From CAYILR01 sp964364175 (GTDB taxonomy: Bacteria > Bdellovibrionota > UBA1018), in NCBI GenBank assembly GCA_964364175.1, contig CAYILR010000019.1, positions 1 to 64,000 on the forward strand: 64,000 nt of DNA, in the 5' to 3' direction. Below are positions 42,240 through 50,983 of this stretch, one piece after another (within the stretch, counting starts at the first letter, position 1; every line of letters begins with the position of its first letter). The translations under genes and the position numbers were made by a program. The notes below the pieces were generated by a model. That model did not search any database. It was not told the DNA's origin and saw only the letters and a program-made list of their open reading frames with translations.

Positions 42240-43669
42240 AACATCCTGGCGATAGGGAATCCAATGGACACCCCGGCAGCACGCGAGTAGATCGAGCTTT
42301 TTCCCTCAGTTTGCTCCCTGAAAGCAATATAGTTAGCCTCAATAAAAAATCCAGATGTTCCAAATCGAACCCACATATTGTAATAAAGCCGTCCATCCAA
42401 ATTGGGATAGTAGAACATTCCTGCAGAAAGGTTTTTTCTCTTAAAGAAAAAATCCCGGTAAATCACTTCGAATCCCTGCGGTAAGCTCCATTTGAAATAG
42501 GGTTTGCTATTGTCAGTGAAACCGATGCCGTGGCCGCCCAGCAGCAAGTTGAGAGAAAAATGTTCGTCTAGGGCGCGGAGCTGTTCGGTGGAAAGATAGA
42601 ATCCAAGATCCGCAAATTTTCTGGAACTGATGGGTGCTGCCATGAATCCAACTGCGCGATTGGTTTCATTCAGAAAAAAAGACCAGTATCCAGTGACGAG
42701 AGGTGAGATCGAATCATGGTGAACTGTATCGGTTTGAAACTGATACTGATACGGACCGATTCCCACGCCCAGGAAAAATCGGCGATCTTGCTCGGGCACA
42801 AAATACTTGATGTCCATTTTTGTGTCCTGGCGCTGCAGGATGAGTGTTCCTGGTTTTGTTCTTTGACGAAGTGTCCAGATCGATGCGGATGAGGGTTCTA
42901 GTTTGACTCCCTCGTACATCATGGGGGCATCTCCATCATCCCAGTAAATAATCAAATCCAGTGTCGGTGTTTTGTACTGATCCCCCGCCCGACGCGCTTG
43001 TCGGCATCCAATGTAGGCCCAAGTTCCCGCAGGCGCCTGGATGAATAGCGCATCCACGGCGTAGGGTGAGCACGAAATATCGGTCAGGACTTTTCCATCC
43101 AAATCAGGGGTTCGGGGTTTAAATTTGATACGGAATGTTTTCTTGTGAATATGACCCGACAAATCCGTGTACTCCACATCGATCGGATTGTTTTTCCCGG
43201 ACATCAGTAGGATGGGCATTTCAGCCATCATGGTTTCGGGCGTGTCTGAGTTTGCTTTCTTTTGGAAGGGAAGTTTGACCAGGGACATTTCCAAAAGCTG
43301 TGTAGTTTCTGCGGGTTTTCCCAATCGCAGTGTCTGGTTGTACTTGGCATTTTGTACGATCCCAGATTTTGCATTCTGGACTTGGATCACTGCAAAGGCT
43401 CGTGGAAGCACCAGGACATTGGCAACACGAACCCATTGCAGGCTTTTTTCTCCCAGGCGAACTTGGATGTTCGGATCGGGTTTCCCATCCGCAGGCTCGA
43501 TTTGAAAATCAGCGGCCTCGAAATCAATCGGACTAAAAGCGGTGGGAAGTGAGTCGGAGAGGGCTAGACTATTGACGTTTTCAGGGAGTTCGAGTTGATC
43601 AGCGCGGGCAGCTGAGATCATCAGCGAAAAAAGAATGAGAATGGCGAATTTTGATTTTCCACGAATCAC
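42236..43669 (-). CDS. Secreted protein with probable C-terminal beta-barrel
   Basis: 477 aa. The signal peptide is cut near ISAARADQ. The first half (residues 30-300) has beta-sandwich-like segments (IQVRLGEKSLQWVRVANVLV) and a Cys pair in DISCSPYAVDALFIQAPAGTW. The last 170 residues alternate aromatic strands (GVGIGPYQYQFQTD, GYWSFFLNETNRAVGFMA, GTSGFFIEANYIAF) and end in Phe, as outer-membrane barrels do. Family not recognised. Confidence 0.65.
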   Translation of the reverse strand: MIRGKSKFAILILFSLMISAARADQLELPENVNSLALSDSLPTAFSPIDFEAADFQIEPADGKPDPNIQVRLGEKSLQWVRVANVLVLPRAFAVIQVQNAKSGIVQNAKYNQTLRLGKPAETTQLLEMSLVKLPFQKKANSDTPETMMAEMPILLMSGKNNPIDVEYTDLSGHIHKKTFRIKFKPRTPDLDGKVLTDISCSPYAVDALFIQAPAGTWAYIGCRQARRAGDQYKTPTLDLIIYWDDGDAPMMYEGVKLEPSSASIWTLRQRTKPGTLILQRQDTKMDIKYFVPEQDRRFFLGVGIGPYQYQFQTDTVHHDSISPLVTGYWSFFLNETNRAVGFMAAPISSRKFADLGFYLSTEQLRALDEHFSLNLLLGGHGIGFTDNSKPYFKWSLPQGFEVIYRDFFFKRKNLSAGMFYYPNLDGRLYYNMWVRFGTSGFFIEANYIAFREQTEGKSSIYSRAAGVSIGFPIARMF

Positions 43670-43720
43670 CTAGGTGATCAAACTCGATTTGTGGGGAGAA
43701 GACAAGGGGAGAGAGAAAGT

Positions 43721-45256
43721 CTACGAAGCTTTTTTGATTTTTTTATTCGTTGTGCAGCGGATATTTTCGTAGCCATACAACTCTTTGAGAGTTTTGAATT
43801 GGGCGGGTCCAGCGCCAAGCTCGATGTCTTCCATCGTGAACTCCGAGGGATGCTCGTATCCGCATGCATGAGTCACAGATAGAATTTCGCTGCGCAGGGA
43901 TTGGCAGAACCTGGCAAAGCGCAATGCTTCGATTTCTGGCTGCACTGCATGTTGGAGGTAAGAGCTTTGCGTGGCGATACCGGCGGGACATCGGTCGGTG
44001 TGACATTTTTGAGCTTGAATGCAGCCAATGGACAGCATCGCTTCGCGAGCGATGTTGAGCAGATCGAGGCCGAAGGCGAATCCCACTATCGCACGGTCGG
44101 GGAATCCCAATTTTCCGCTGCCGATCCAGACGACTTTGTCAGCCATTTCTTTTTCCAGAAAGGTTTTGTAAACGCGGGTGAAACCGACTTTGAATGGCAG
44201 TGAAACGTGATCGGCGAATGTCAGGGGCGCCGCTCCAGTGCCGCCTTCACCACCGTCGATCGTGATCCAGTCTGGGCCTTGGTTGCTCGAACGCATTTCG
44301 TTCGCCAGCTCTTGCCAGAATGGCAAATGCCCGACGGCTGATTTGATGCCGACAGGAAGCCCTGTTGCTTTGGCTATTTTTTCAACAAATTGAACCATGG
44401 ATTTCACATCATGGAATGCGGAGTGAGAATTGGGGCTCAAACAATCTTTGCCCACAGGGATTCCCCGGATTTTTGCGATTTCCTCAGAAACTTTTTTCCC
44501 GGGAAGCACTCCGCCTTTTCCGGGTTTGGCGCCTTGAGAGAGCTTGATTTCGATTCCGCGCACGTTCTCGTAGCTGCCGACAGTCTCAAGGAGTTTATCT
44601 AGAGAAAACCTGCCTTCGGCATCTCGGCAGCCGAAATAACCTGTGCCGATTTGGTAAATTACATTGCCGCCCTGTTTGTGGTACGGTGACAAACCGCCTT
44701 CACCTGTGTTGTGATAGCAGTTCGCGATTTTCGCTCCCTTGTTCAATGACATGATGGCGTTCTGAGAAAGCGATCCGTAACTCATGGCCGAGATATTGAC
44801 GATTGAACTGGGGCGCCAGGCTTTTGGGCGATTGTGGAATTCACCCAGTATTTTGCCTGAGGGAATTTCGTGATTGTGGCCGTGAAGGGTTCCACCGCCC
44901 GGTTTGTGATGCCCATCATAAGGAAATACCGCGTGTTTAATAATCGGGTAGCCGATGCTGTAAATTTGATCGTCCGTGCCGAATCCGAACATATTGTTTT
45001 CGCCTTTGGCAGAGCGGTAGATCCAGTCTCGCTCTTCGCGATTGAACGGAGCTTCCTCTCGGTTGTTGGCGACAATGTATTGACGAAGCTCAGGACCGAC
45101 CTCGATCAAAAGGAAGCGTAGATGCCCAATGATCGGGAAATTCCTGCGGATGTTATTGGTGGAGAAATACCGGTCATGGATAAAAAGCCCAACCAGGCCG
45201 ACGCCCACCCCAATTCCCGTCCATCCCCAAAAGCCTAGTTCCGTCCAGAAGTTCAT
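43721..45256 (-). CDS. FMN-binding glutamate synthase domain protein (copy A)
   Basis: 511 aa from the ATG at 45256, with AGGA upstream. A membrane helix (residues 6-26, GFWGWTGIGVGVGLVGLFIH) anchors a GltB-type synthase domain: MSYGSLSQNAIMSLNKGA, NTGEGGLSPYH, IEIKLSQGAKPGKGGVLP, WITIDGGEGGTGAAPLTF, and the 3Fe-4S cluster cysteines in GCIQAQKCHTDRCP. No amidotransferase domain is present, so it is not a full glutamate synthase. A homologue (47155-48780) lies beyond MATE and tRNA-Leu. Confidence 0.9.
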   Translation of the reverse strand: MNFWTELGFWGWTGIGVGVGLVGLFIHDRYFSTNNIRRNFPIIGHLRFLLIEVGPELRQYIVANNREEAPFNREERDWIYRSAKGENNMFGFGTDDQIYSIGYPIIKHAVFPYDGHHKPGGGTLHGHNHEIPSGKILGEFHNRPKAWRPSSIVNISAMSYGSLSQNAIMSLNKGAKIANCYHNTGEGGLSPYHKQGGNVIYQIGTGYFGCRDAEGRFSLDKLLETVGSYENVRGIEIKLSQGAKPGKGGVLPGKKVSEEIAKIRGIPVGKDCLSPNSHSAFHDVKSMVQFVEKIAKATGLPVGIKSAVGHLPFWQELANEMRSSNQGPDWITIDGGEGGTGAAPLTFADHVSLPFKVGFTRVYKTFLEKEMADKVVWIGSGKLGFPDRAIVGFAFGLDLLNIAREAMLSIGCIQAQKCHTDRCPAGIATQSSYLQHAVQPEIEALRFARFCQSLRSEILSVTHACGYEHPSEFTMEDIELGAGPAQFKTLKELYGYENIRCTTNKKIKKAS

Positions 45257-45300
45257 AGTCCTACTAGACCTATCGGAATTAGGCGGTGCGACTTGAAGCG

Positions 45301-45327
45301 GATAAAAGGTGGGGACCACCTTTTATC
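45301..45327. repeat. GGTGG/CCACC hairpin, copy 1, upstream of glutamate synthase-like gene
   Basis: A 12-bp perfect stem (45301-45312 with 45316-45327) closes on a 3-base loop. It lies 45 bases upstream of the start at 45256, on its mRNA side. Its inner 9 bp (AAAAGGTGG) are the same as in the hairpin at 45415-45435. Confidence 0.7.
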
Positions 45328-45412
45328 AAAAAGATCCGAAAAACAGCACAACTAATTGTAATTAAAATGGAAGTTATGAATTCGCCAGAATTTCAAAAAA
45401 TACAAAAACCCG

Positions 45413-46750
45413 CTAAAAGGTGGGGGCCACCTTTTTCCACAGCCGGTGCCATATGAAAACTAGGCCTGTTGCCACCACCATGAGGCCGCAGGCTAGGCCT
45501 AACCACACGCCGCGGATCTCGGGGTGGAGGACGTGGCTCATCCAAAGGCCGATTCCGAGTCCGACCCCGTAGTGGCCGATCAGGTTCATCCAAAGTGAAG
45601 CGGAGGTGTTCTCCATTCCGCGGAGAGCGCCTATCGCAGCAACTTGCACGCCATCGAAGACCTGAAAAGCGCCGACTAGGACGGTGACCTGCAATGCCGT
45701 TTCAATAATGAGGGAGTCTTGTGTAAAAAGATGGAGGATCGGCTCCGGAATCACCAGAATCACAATAGCGCAAATCAGCATCACGGCAGCGGCAAGTGTG
45801 ATTCCCAACCAGCCGGATTGCTTTGCGGCGGTGAGGTGCCCAGCTCCCCGGTGAAACCCCACGCGAACTGCCGTTGCCGAACCGATTCCCAACGGCAGCA
45901 TGAACGTGAACCCGGCGATCGAGAGAATGATCTGGTGAGCAGCTGCCGATTCTGCACCGAATCGCGAACAATAAATTCCAGCTATTGAAAAAATACTGAC
46001 TTCGAGGAGGCATTGTCCGCCGGACGGTAGCCCAAGAGTCAAAAGCTCCTTCAAGTGCTTCCATTGCAAGTGGCTGTCGTACTTCGGGCGGCGGATGCAC
46101 AGGCCTTCATGGATCTCAGTATAAATCCACAAAGCCACTGCTATAAAAATTCGGCAAATGAGAGTGGCGTAGGCCACACCCTGGGTTCCTAACTCAGGCA
46201 TTCCCCAGTGGCCATAAATGAAAGCATAGTTGGCCACAATGTTCAGCAGGCAAGCAAGCAGTCCCGTGATCATCACGATATTGGCTTGTTGGCGAGCTTG
46301 CCAGTAACGTTGAAACGCCACCGAGATCAGAAAAAATGGGATACAAGCAGAGCTGATTTTGAGGAACGGTTGGGTGACCGCCATGATTTCAGGGGTTGAG
46401 CCGAAGTAGGGGAAAAGCTCCGCGACGATCCAAAATGCGAGGGTGAGTGGAACCGATAGCAGAAGAGCGAGCCACAGCCCTTGCACGAGGTAGGTGTGAG
46501 CCATTTTCGGATCATGAGCTCCGAATGCCGCTGACACGAAAGTATCCATGCTGAGCAAAACGCCCAAGCCCACCACCAGCATCACAAACAAAATCGAGTT
46601 GCCAACCCCAATCCCACCAATCGCCGCCGGCCCAAGCGGGCCCACCATCACCGTGTCAATAATCCCCAGCAAAACATGCGCAATCTGAGCCAAAACAATC
46701 GGCAGCGCTAACATGATCAGTGTGCGAGTTTCGCTATGGGGGCGGGACAT
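45413..46750 (-). CDS. MATE family efflux transporter
   Basis: 445 aa from the ATG at 46750; the open frame continues upstream through tRNA-Leu and is not coding. Twelve membrane helices in two similar bundles. LPIVLAQIAHVLLGIIDTVM, the conserved GTDT-like helix 1, and the later FFLISVAFQRYWQARQQAN match NorM-type MATEs, which export drugs or metabolites with Na+ or H+. The terminator-like hairpin at 45415-45435 overlaps its stop codon region. It lies between two glutamate-synthase-domain genes. Confidence 0.92.
   Translation of the reverse strand: MSRPHSETRTLIMLALPIVLAQIAHVLLGIIDTVMVGPLGPAAIGGIGVGNSILFVMLVVGLGVLLSMDTFVSAAFGAHDPKMAHTYLVQGLWLALLLSVPLTLAFWIVAELFPYFGSTPEIMAVTQPFLKISSACIPFFLISVAFQRYWQARQQANIVMITGLLACLLNIVANYAFIYGHWGMPELGTQGVAYATLICRIFIAVALWIYTEIHEGLCIRRPKYDSHLQWKHLKELLTLGLPSGGQCLLEVSIFSIAGIYCSRFGAESAAAHQIILSIAGFTFMLPLGIGSATAVRVGFHRGAGHLTAAKQSGWLGITLAAAVMLICAIVILVIPEPILHLFTQDSLIIETALQVTVLVGAFQVFDGVQVAAIGALRGMENTSASLWMNLIGHYGVGLGIGLWMSHVLHPEIRGVWLGLACGLMVVATGLVFIWHRLWKKVAPTF
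45415..45435 (-). terminator. Terminator-like hairpin overlapping the MATE gene end
   Basis: AAAAGGTGG and CCACCTTTT (9 bp, 45415-45423 with 45427-45435) form a tight hairpin with a 3-base loop. On the minus strand the stem is followed by AGCGGGTTTTTGTATTTTTTG, so a T-rich tail is present. The hairpin encodes the last MATE codons, meaning the coding end and the terminator are merged. Confidence 0.65.
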
Positions 46751-46819
46751 GTCTAATAGTTTAGCATATCCGCACCTTTCAAATGGTTTGGACAAGCACT
46801 GTTCCGATTCGATAGGCAG

Positions 46820-46948
46820 ACCATTTCTCGTCAAATCGCCTTGAGACGATGAAGCGAGGAGCGAAGACGTGAGCTGTGCGAACAGCACAGCGGAACGTTT
46901 CGCGAACGAAGCTGAAGAAGTATTCAAGGCGATTTCACGAGAAATGGT
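46820..46948. repeat. Cruciform element 3: long inverted repeat abutting tRNA-Leu
   Basis: A 24-bp inverted repeat with one mismatch (46821-46844 with 46924-46947) plus one flanking pair. The core contains a 7-bp hairpin GCTGTGC-GAACA-GCACAGC and a second small one (CGTT-TCGCG-AACG). A stretch ACGATGNNGCGANGAGCGANGA is shared with element 1. The right arm overlaps the CCA end of the tRNA by three bases. It separates tRNA-Leu from the MATE gene on the minus strand. Membership in the family is weaker than for elements 1 and 2. Confidence 0.6.
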
Positions 46949-47029
46949 GCTCGCGCCCGGACTCGAACCGGGATGGGTTACCCCACTGGTTCCTAAGACC
47001 AGCGTGTCTACCAATTCCACCACGCGAGC
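46945..47029 (-). tRNA. tRNA-Leu (anticodon UAG)
   Basis: 85 nt including an encoded CCA. The acceptor stem GCTCGCG/CGCGAGC is perfect, the anticodon stem CTGGT/ACCAG holds CTTAGGA with anticodon TAG, and the T-arm is CCGGGTTCGA-like (CCCGGTTCGAGTCCGGG). The long variable arm (TGGGGTAACCCA) marks it as class II. It decodes CUA and by wobble other CUN codons. It is followed directly by the stem of cruciform element 3. Confidence 0.95.
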
Positions 47030-47154
47030 ATCAATAGATGAGTGGTTAAGCAACCCTTACCAAAATATTGGCGCTTTTGCGAAGAAGAAGATGCGAAGTT
47101 TTCCTCAAGCTCATCCACCTCACGGGACGAGAAGAGAGATGGGAGAAAATTCTC

Positions 47155-48780
47155 ATGCGATCACTATTCCTTGGATTGGCATTTAGTGTGACCTCGGTTT
47201 TGTTGGCGATTTCATGGTTTTTTCCGATGGCCCTCTTGGGTTTTTTGTTCGTGGGCCCGATTCTCATAGCGGGATTTCAGGATTATTTTCAATCGTCCCA
47301 AGCCATTCGGCGTAATTTTCCTTTTTTAGGCCGTTTTCGCTACTGGTTCGAAGCGATTCGCCCCGAGATCAATCAGTACTTTGTTGAATCGAATTCCGAC
47401 GGCGTTCCGTTCAGTCGCGAGGAACGTTCTGTGGTCTACCAACGCGCCAAAAATGAAAACGATACGCTTCCGTTTGGAACACAGAAAAATGTTTACGAAG
47501 TGGGTTACGAATGGGTAGCTCACTCGCTGGCTCCAACGTCAGTTCCGATGGATCAGATGCGAATCAAAGTCGGCGGCCCCGCCTGCAAACAACCTTACGA
47601 AGCCAGCATTCTGAACGTTTCTGCCATGAGCTACGGAGCCCTCAGCAAGAACGCGGTTTTGGCCCTCAACGGTGGAGCTAAAGACGGAGGATTTGCCCAC
47701 AATACGGGAGAAGGTGGATTGACTCCTTATCACCTCGAAAATAGCGGCGATCTGATTTGGCAAATCGGTACGGGGTACTTCAGTTGCCGCAATCCGGACG
47801 GGAGTTTTTCGGCGGATTTGTTTAAAGAGAAAGCAGTCTTTTCTCAGGTTAAAATGATTGAGATCAAGCTTTCGCAAGGTGCAAAACCATCCCATGGTGG
47901 AATTCTACCTGCAAAGAAAGTAACCTCAGAAATTTCTAAAATCCGAGGCGTTCCGATGGGGAAGGACGTGCTCTCTCCTCCCGCACACAAGGAGTTTTCG
48001 ACCCCGATTGGATTGCTGGAGTTTGTGCAGAAACTCCGTGATTTGAGCGGAGGGAAACCTGTGGGCTTCAAACTCTGTCTCGGAAGACGGCGTGAGTTCA
48101 TTGCGATTTGCAAGGCGATGATCCACACCGGAATCACACCAGACTATATTGCGATCGACGGAGGCGAAGGGGGTACCGGAGCTGCTCCGCCCGAGTTTTC
48201 TAACCATGTGGGATTCCCTGGCATTGATTCGCTGGTTTTTGTGCACAATGTGCTCGTGGGTTTTGAGCTACGCGACAAGATTCGGATTTTCAATGCGGGC
48301 AAAGTCACGACCGGATTTGGAATGATCAAGCGAATGGCTCTCGGAGCGGATGCGATCTATTCAGCTCGTGGAATGATGTTGGCGCTGGGATGCATTCAGG
48401 CTCTGCGTTGCAACACGAACCACTGTCCGGCCGGGGTGGCTACGCAAGATCCCGGACTTGTCGCTGGTTTAGTGGTTGGCAACAAACGAGTGCGAGTGGC
48501 GAATTTTCACAAGCAGACGATTCACAGTGTTGCTGAAATGATTCAGGCCATGGGTTTGGAACGCCCGGCGGCTCTCAGGCCTTGGCATATCTACAAGCGA
48601 GTAGGGCCGTACGAGATCAAGAACTACGGAGAGATTTTTCAATTTTTGAAAAAAGGGGATCTTCTCGGAACAACGATTCCGGAGTCCTATCGCCTGGCAT
48701 GCGAAGGTGCTTCAGCGCATACGTTCGATTATGCTCCAGATTCGAAGCAGGGTTCTCAGTTGCTCAGCCGCAGTGCCTAA
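47155..48780 (+). CDS. FMN-binding glutamate synthase domain protein (copy B)
   Basis: 541 aa from the ATG at 47155 (GGGAG upstream); a frame from 47068 is unsupported. Two membrane helices (residues 1-45) precede the synthase domain: MSYGALSKNAVLALNGGA, NTGEGGLTPYH, IEIKLSQGAKPSHGGILP, DYIAIDGGEGGTGAAPPEF, and cluster cysteines in GCIQALRCNTNHCP. It resembles copy A throughout but has a different membrane anchor and C-terminus. It lies on the opposite strand, mirrored around MATE and tRNA-Leu. Its stop overlaps the acyltransferase stop. Confidence 0.9.
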   Translation: MRSLFLGLAFSVTSVLLAISWFFPMALLGFLFVGPILIAGFQDYFQSSQAIRRNFPFLGRFRYWFEAIRPEINQYFVESNSDGVPFSREERSVVYQRAKNENDTLPFGTQKNVYEVGYEWVAHSLAPTSVPMDQMRIKVGGPACKQPYEASILNVSAMSYGALSKNAVLALNGGAKDGGFAHNTGEGGLTPYHLENSGDLIWQIGTGYFSCRNPDGSFSADLFKEKAVFSQVKMIEIKLSQGAKPSHGGILPAKKVTSEISKIRGVPMGKDVLSPPAHKEFSTPIGLLEFVQKLRDLSGGKPVGFKLCLGRRREFIAICKAMIHTGITPDYIAIDGGEGGTGAAPPEFSNHVGFPGIDSLVFVHNVLVGFELRDKIRIFNAGKVTTGFGMIKRMALGADAIYSARGMMLALGCIQALRCNTNHCPAGVATQDPGLVAGLVVGNKRVRVANFHKQTIHSVAEMIQAMGLERPAALRPWHIYKRVGPYEIKNYGEIFQFLKKGDLLGTTIPESYRLACEGASAHTFDYAPDSKQGSQLLSRSA

Positions 48781-49571
48781 CGCCGAGAGATCGTCTTGAT
48801 CAACGCATTCGCCCATTTCAAATTAGGGCGAGGGGGGAAAATGTGCCCCTTGGTTTTTGCATCCAGGGTTTTTTGAACGATTGCTTGAATCCGCGCGGCC
48901 TCTTCTCGTTGAAACACCGGATCCAGCCGCTTGCTTGAATCCAACAGGACTGGCGCATGAAAAACAATTTTCCAGTTTGCGGGCAAGGGCATCGGAAAAA
49001 GCGGGACGCCGATCGGTGCCCCGATAATTTTTTTCAATAAATTGAATTGATAAGCAACAGGCATGCACTCTTCACCGCCCACGATTGCGACGGGAACGAT
49101 CGGAGCCTGCAGTTGATGGGCGAGACGCAGAAAACCAGTTTTCCAAGGTTGCATTTGGTAGGCCTTCCAGAACGGCTTGGTGTTCCCAGCTGCCCCTTCG
49201 GGATAAATTCCGAATCTTTCCACTCCTTCAGGCAAATCGATCGGATCTTTGAGTAGCCCTGATGCAGGCAACACTCCGAGCTTGGGAAAAAATGATTTGA
49301 TGATCGGAACACGAAAAAGAGCATCTTCCACCACAGCGTAGGGCATTTGCTCTATGGATGATGTATGAAAAACAGCGAAATTAAACATCAGCGAATCCAG
49401 AGTGAACCAACCCGCGTGATTGGACGCAAAGACGACCGGTCCCTTTTTTGGAATCAGATCCGAATCCTCCATCTCCAAAGTTAAATATTTCTGTTCAAGC
49501 AGGCACTCCACGACCGGGAATATTTTATTCACCCAAAGATCGTCGCTTCTGGGATAGGTGGCTTCGCTCAT
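48777..49571 (-). CDS. PlsC-like lysophospholipid acyltransferase
   Basis: 264 aa starting at the ATG at 49571, which overlaps the REC-PilZ stop as ATGA. The acyltransferase His-Asp motif is ASNHAGWFTLDSLM (a spaced NHx6D variant), and block III is FGIYPEGAAGNTKPFW, then APIVPVAIVGGEE. Such proteins acylate lysophosphatidate or similar lipids at the inner membrane. Coupling with a FliL/REC-PilZ pair is unusual and may link lipid composition with motility. Confidence 0.8.
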   Translation of the reverse strand: MSEATYPRSDDLWVNKIFPVVECLLEQKYLTLEMEDSDLIPKKGPVVFASNHAGWFTLDSLMFNFAVFHTSSIEQMPYAVVEDALFRVPIIKSFFPKLGVLPASGLLKDPIDLPEGVERFGIYPEGAAGNTKPFWKAYQMQPWKTGFLRLAHQLQAPIVPVAIVGGEECMPVAYQFNLLKKIIGAPIGVPLFPMPLPANWKIVFHAPVLLDSSKRLDPVFQREEAARIQAIVQKTLDAKTKGHIFPPRPNLKWANALIKTISRR

Positions 49572-50320
49572 ACGGGAGTGCGATTTTTCCTGGCCTGAGC
49601 TTCTTTGACCATCCATGCACGGATTTTTGTGCCATCTTTTTCGCGGAGTCCGATGAAGCACAATTTGACTTCATAAAACCCATCCGAAGTGCTGGATGTG
49701 TGGCATTCCAAAACCCGCATATAGGGTGTTTCGATCCCGATACTTTCCATGATCGTGCCCTTCAGTTGGAACCACATATGAGGTTTGAGGGCGATTTGTG
49801 ATTTGACCTTGAGTCCCAGCTCGCTGATGTGCGTGATTCGGCACGAAATCTCCAGGATTGCCTCGGATACCGTCATGTCTTGCACGGGAATCTCGAACCC
49901 TTCGACGGCCGAGTCTTTGTTCCGGGTGATGCTGAGTTTAACTTTTTTCAACAGCATTTGTTCATCGATCGGCTTGACAATGTAGTCAGTCACGCCAGCC
50001 AGCATGGCTTTTTGGATGTCTTCCTTGTTCTGTTTGCGGGTGAGCATGATGATCGGAAGATCATTGAATACAGGATGATTTCTGACTTTTTCAACCAGAT
50101 CATAACCGCTCACGTCCGGCATCATTGCGTCGGTGATCAGGCAATCGTGAGCTTGAAGCTCCAGGCATTGCAGGGCTTCCTCTGCCGTCGCACAAATCGT
50201 GACGTCGTATCCCTCGTGGCTCAAGATGCGCCTGACTAGCAAGAGTACAGAACCTTCGTCATCAACGACGACGACTTTGTTGCGGCCCTTACTGGACCGT
50301 ATATTGGGTGAAGAAGACAT
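49568..50320 (-). CDS. Response regulator with REC and PilZ domains
   Basis: 250 aa. The REC domain (residues 14-130) shows VVVVDDEGS, the phosphorylatable Asp in CLITDAMMPDVSG, the Thr in MLTRK and the Lys in YIVKPIDE. The C-terminal part (about 150-245) has PilZ-like strands but lacks a clear RxxxR start, so c-di-GMP binding is uncertain. It starts inside the FliL-like gene (32-nt overlap). It probably adjusts motility or the flagellar motor. Confidence 0.78.
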   Translation of the reverse strand: MSSSPNIRSSKGRNKVVVVDDEGSVLLLVRRILSHEGYDVTICATAEEALQCLELQAHDCLITDAMMPDVSGYDLVEKVRNHPVFNDLPIIMLTRKQNKEDIQKAMLAGVTDYIVKPIDEQMLLKKVKLSITRNKDSAVEGFEIPVQDMTVSEAILEISCRITHISELGLKVKSQIALKPHMWFQLKGTIMESIGIETPYMRVLECHTSSTSDGFYEVKLCFIGLREKDGTKIRAWMVKEAQARKNRTPV

Positions 50321-50837
50321 TGGTCACGAGGCTTTCTTTGTTGGGGGCGTATTTCGAAACGATATGGTTGCACAGCTCCATAATCTCGCTTCGCAACAGA
50401 TAGCGACCCTGAACGTGGTTAAGATCCGCAATTCTTTTTTTACCGAGCAGAGAAATCATCTGATCGAGGATCATGGGTTTGAGTTCTTCGATCAAGTCGG
50501 ATTGACCTTGATCTCTGATTTCTAAATTAAAAGAAACAGTGATGTGGTGACTGCGAGGGCGACTGTGATTGTCCTGATTTTCCGTAGGTGCCAGGTTGAT
50601 GAGCATGCTTTCGAACGGGACATTCCCCACAATAGCAGGTGGCGGAGGGCTGGCTTTGATTTTTTCAAGATGAGCGCGCTCGCCAGCCTCGGTGATCATC
50701 GGACGCTTGTACATCAAGCGCGTGTAAACCATCAATCCCATCACGCCCAGAATCGCTACCGTGTTGATCAACGGCATGATGAAATCCAGGTTGAGGCTTT
50801 TTTTGACCTTCGGCTCCGCTGCCGCAGCTTCGCTCAT
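50289..50837 (-). CDS. FliL-like flagellar basal-body-associated protein
   Basis: 182 aa. One membrane helix (residues 20-42, PLINTVAILGVMGLMVYTRLM) follows a short cytoplasmic tail. The periplasmic domain has NVPFESMLINLAPTENQ and HHITVSFNLEIRDQG, typical of FliL. FliL rings the stator and raises torque. No other flagellar gene is in the window, so this could be an isolated paralogue. It overlaps the next gene by 32 nt. Confidence 0.82.
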   Translation of the reverse strand: MSEAAAAEPKVKKSLNLDFIMPLINTVAILGVMGLMVYTRLMYKRPMITEAGERAHLEKIKASPPPPAIVGNVPFESMLINLAPTENQDNHSRPRSHHITVSFNLEIRDQGQSDLIEELKPMILDQMISLLGKKRIADLNHVQGRYLLRSEIMELCNHIVSKYAPNKESLVTNVFFTQYTVQ

Positions 50838-50983
50838 ATCTAATAGGATAAGGCCGAGTGTGGTGATGCGCTATACGTTATTTTTTTGACGTCGCAGTCT
50901 TGCAATTGCTAGGTGCTTGTTGTAGTTGACGCTCGGGGTTATTAATTGAATTAAATTTTGAAAGCAGTTCAAGGGAGATTCGT

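Noticed and set aside
46751..47053. N-terminal extension of the MATE gene through tRNA-Leu
   Set aside because: The added residues are simply a translated tRNA-Leu and cruciform element 3; the true start at 46750 gives the family N-terminus.
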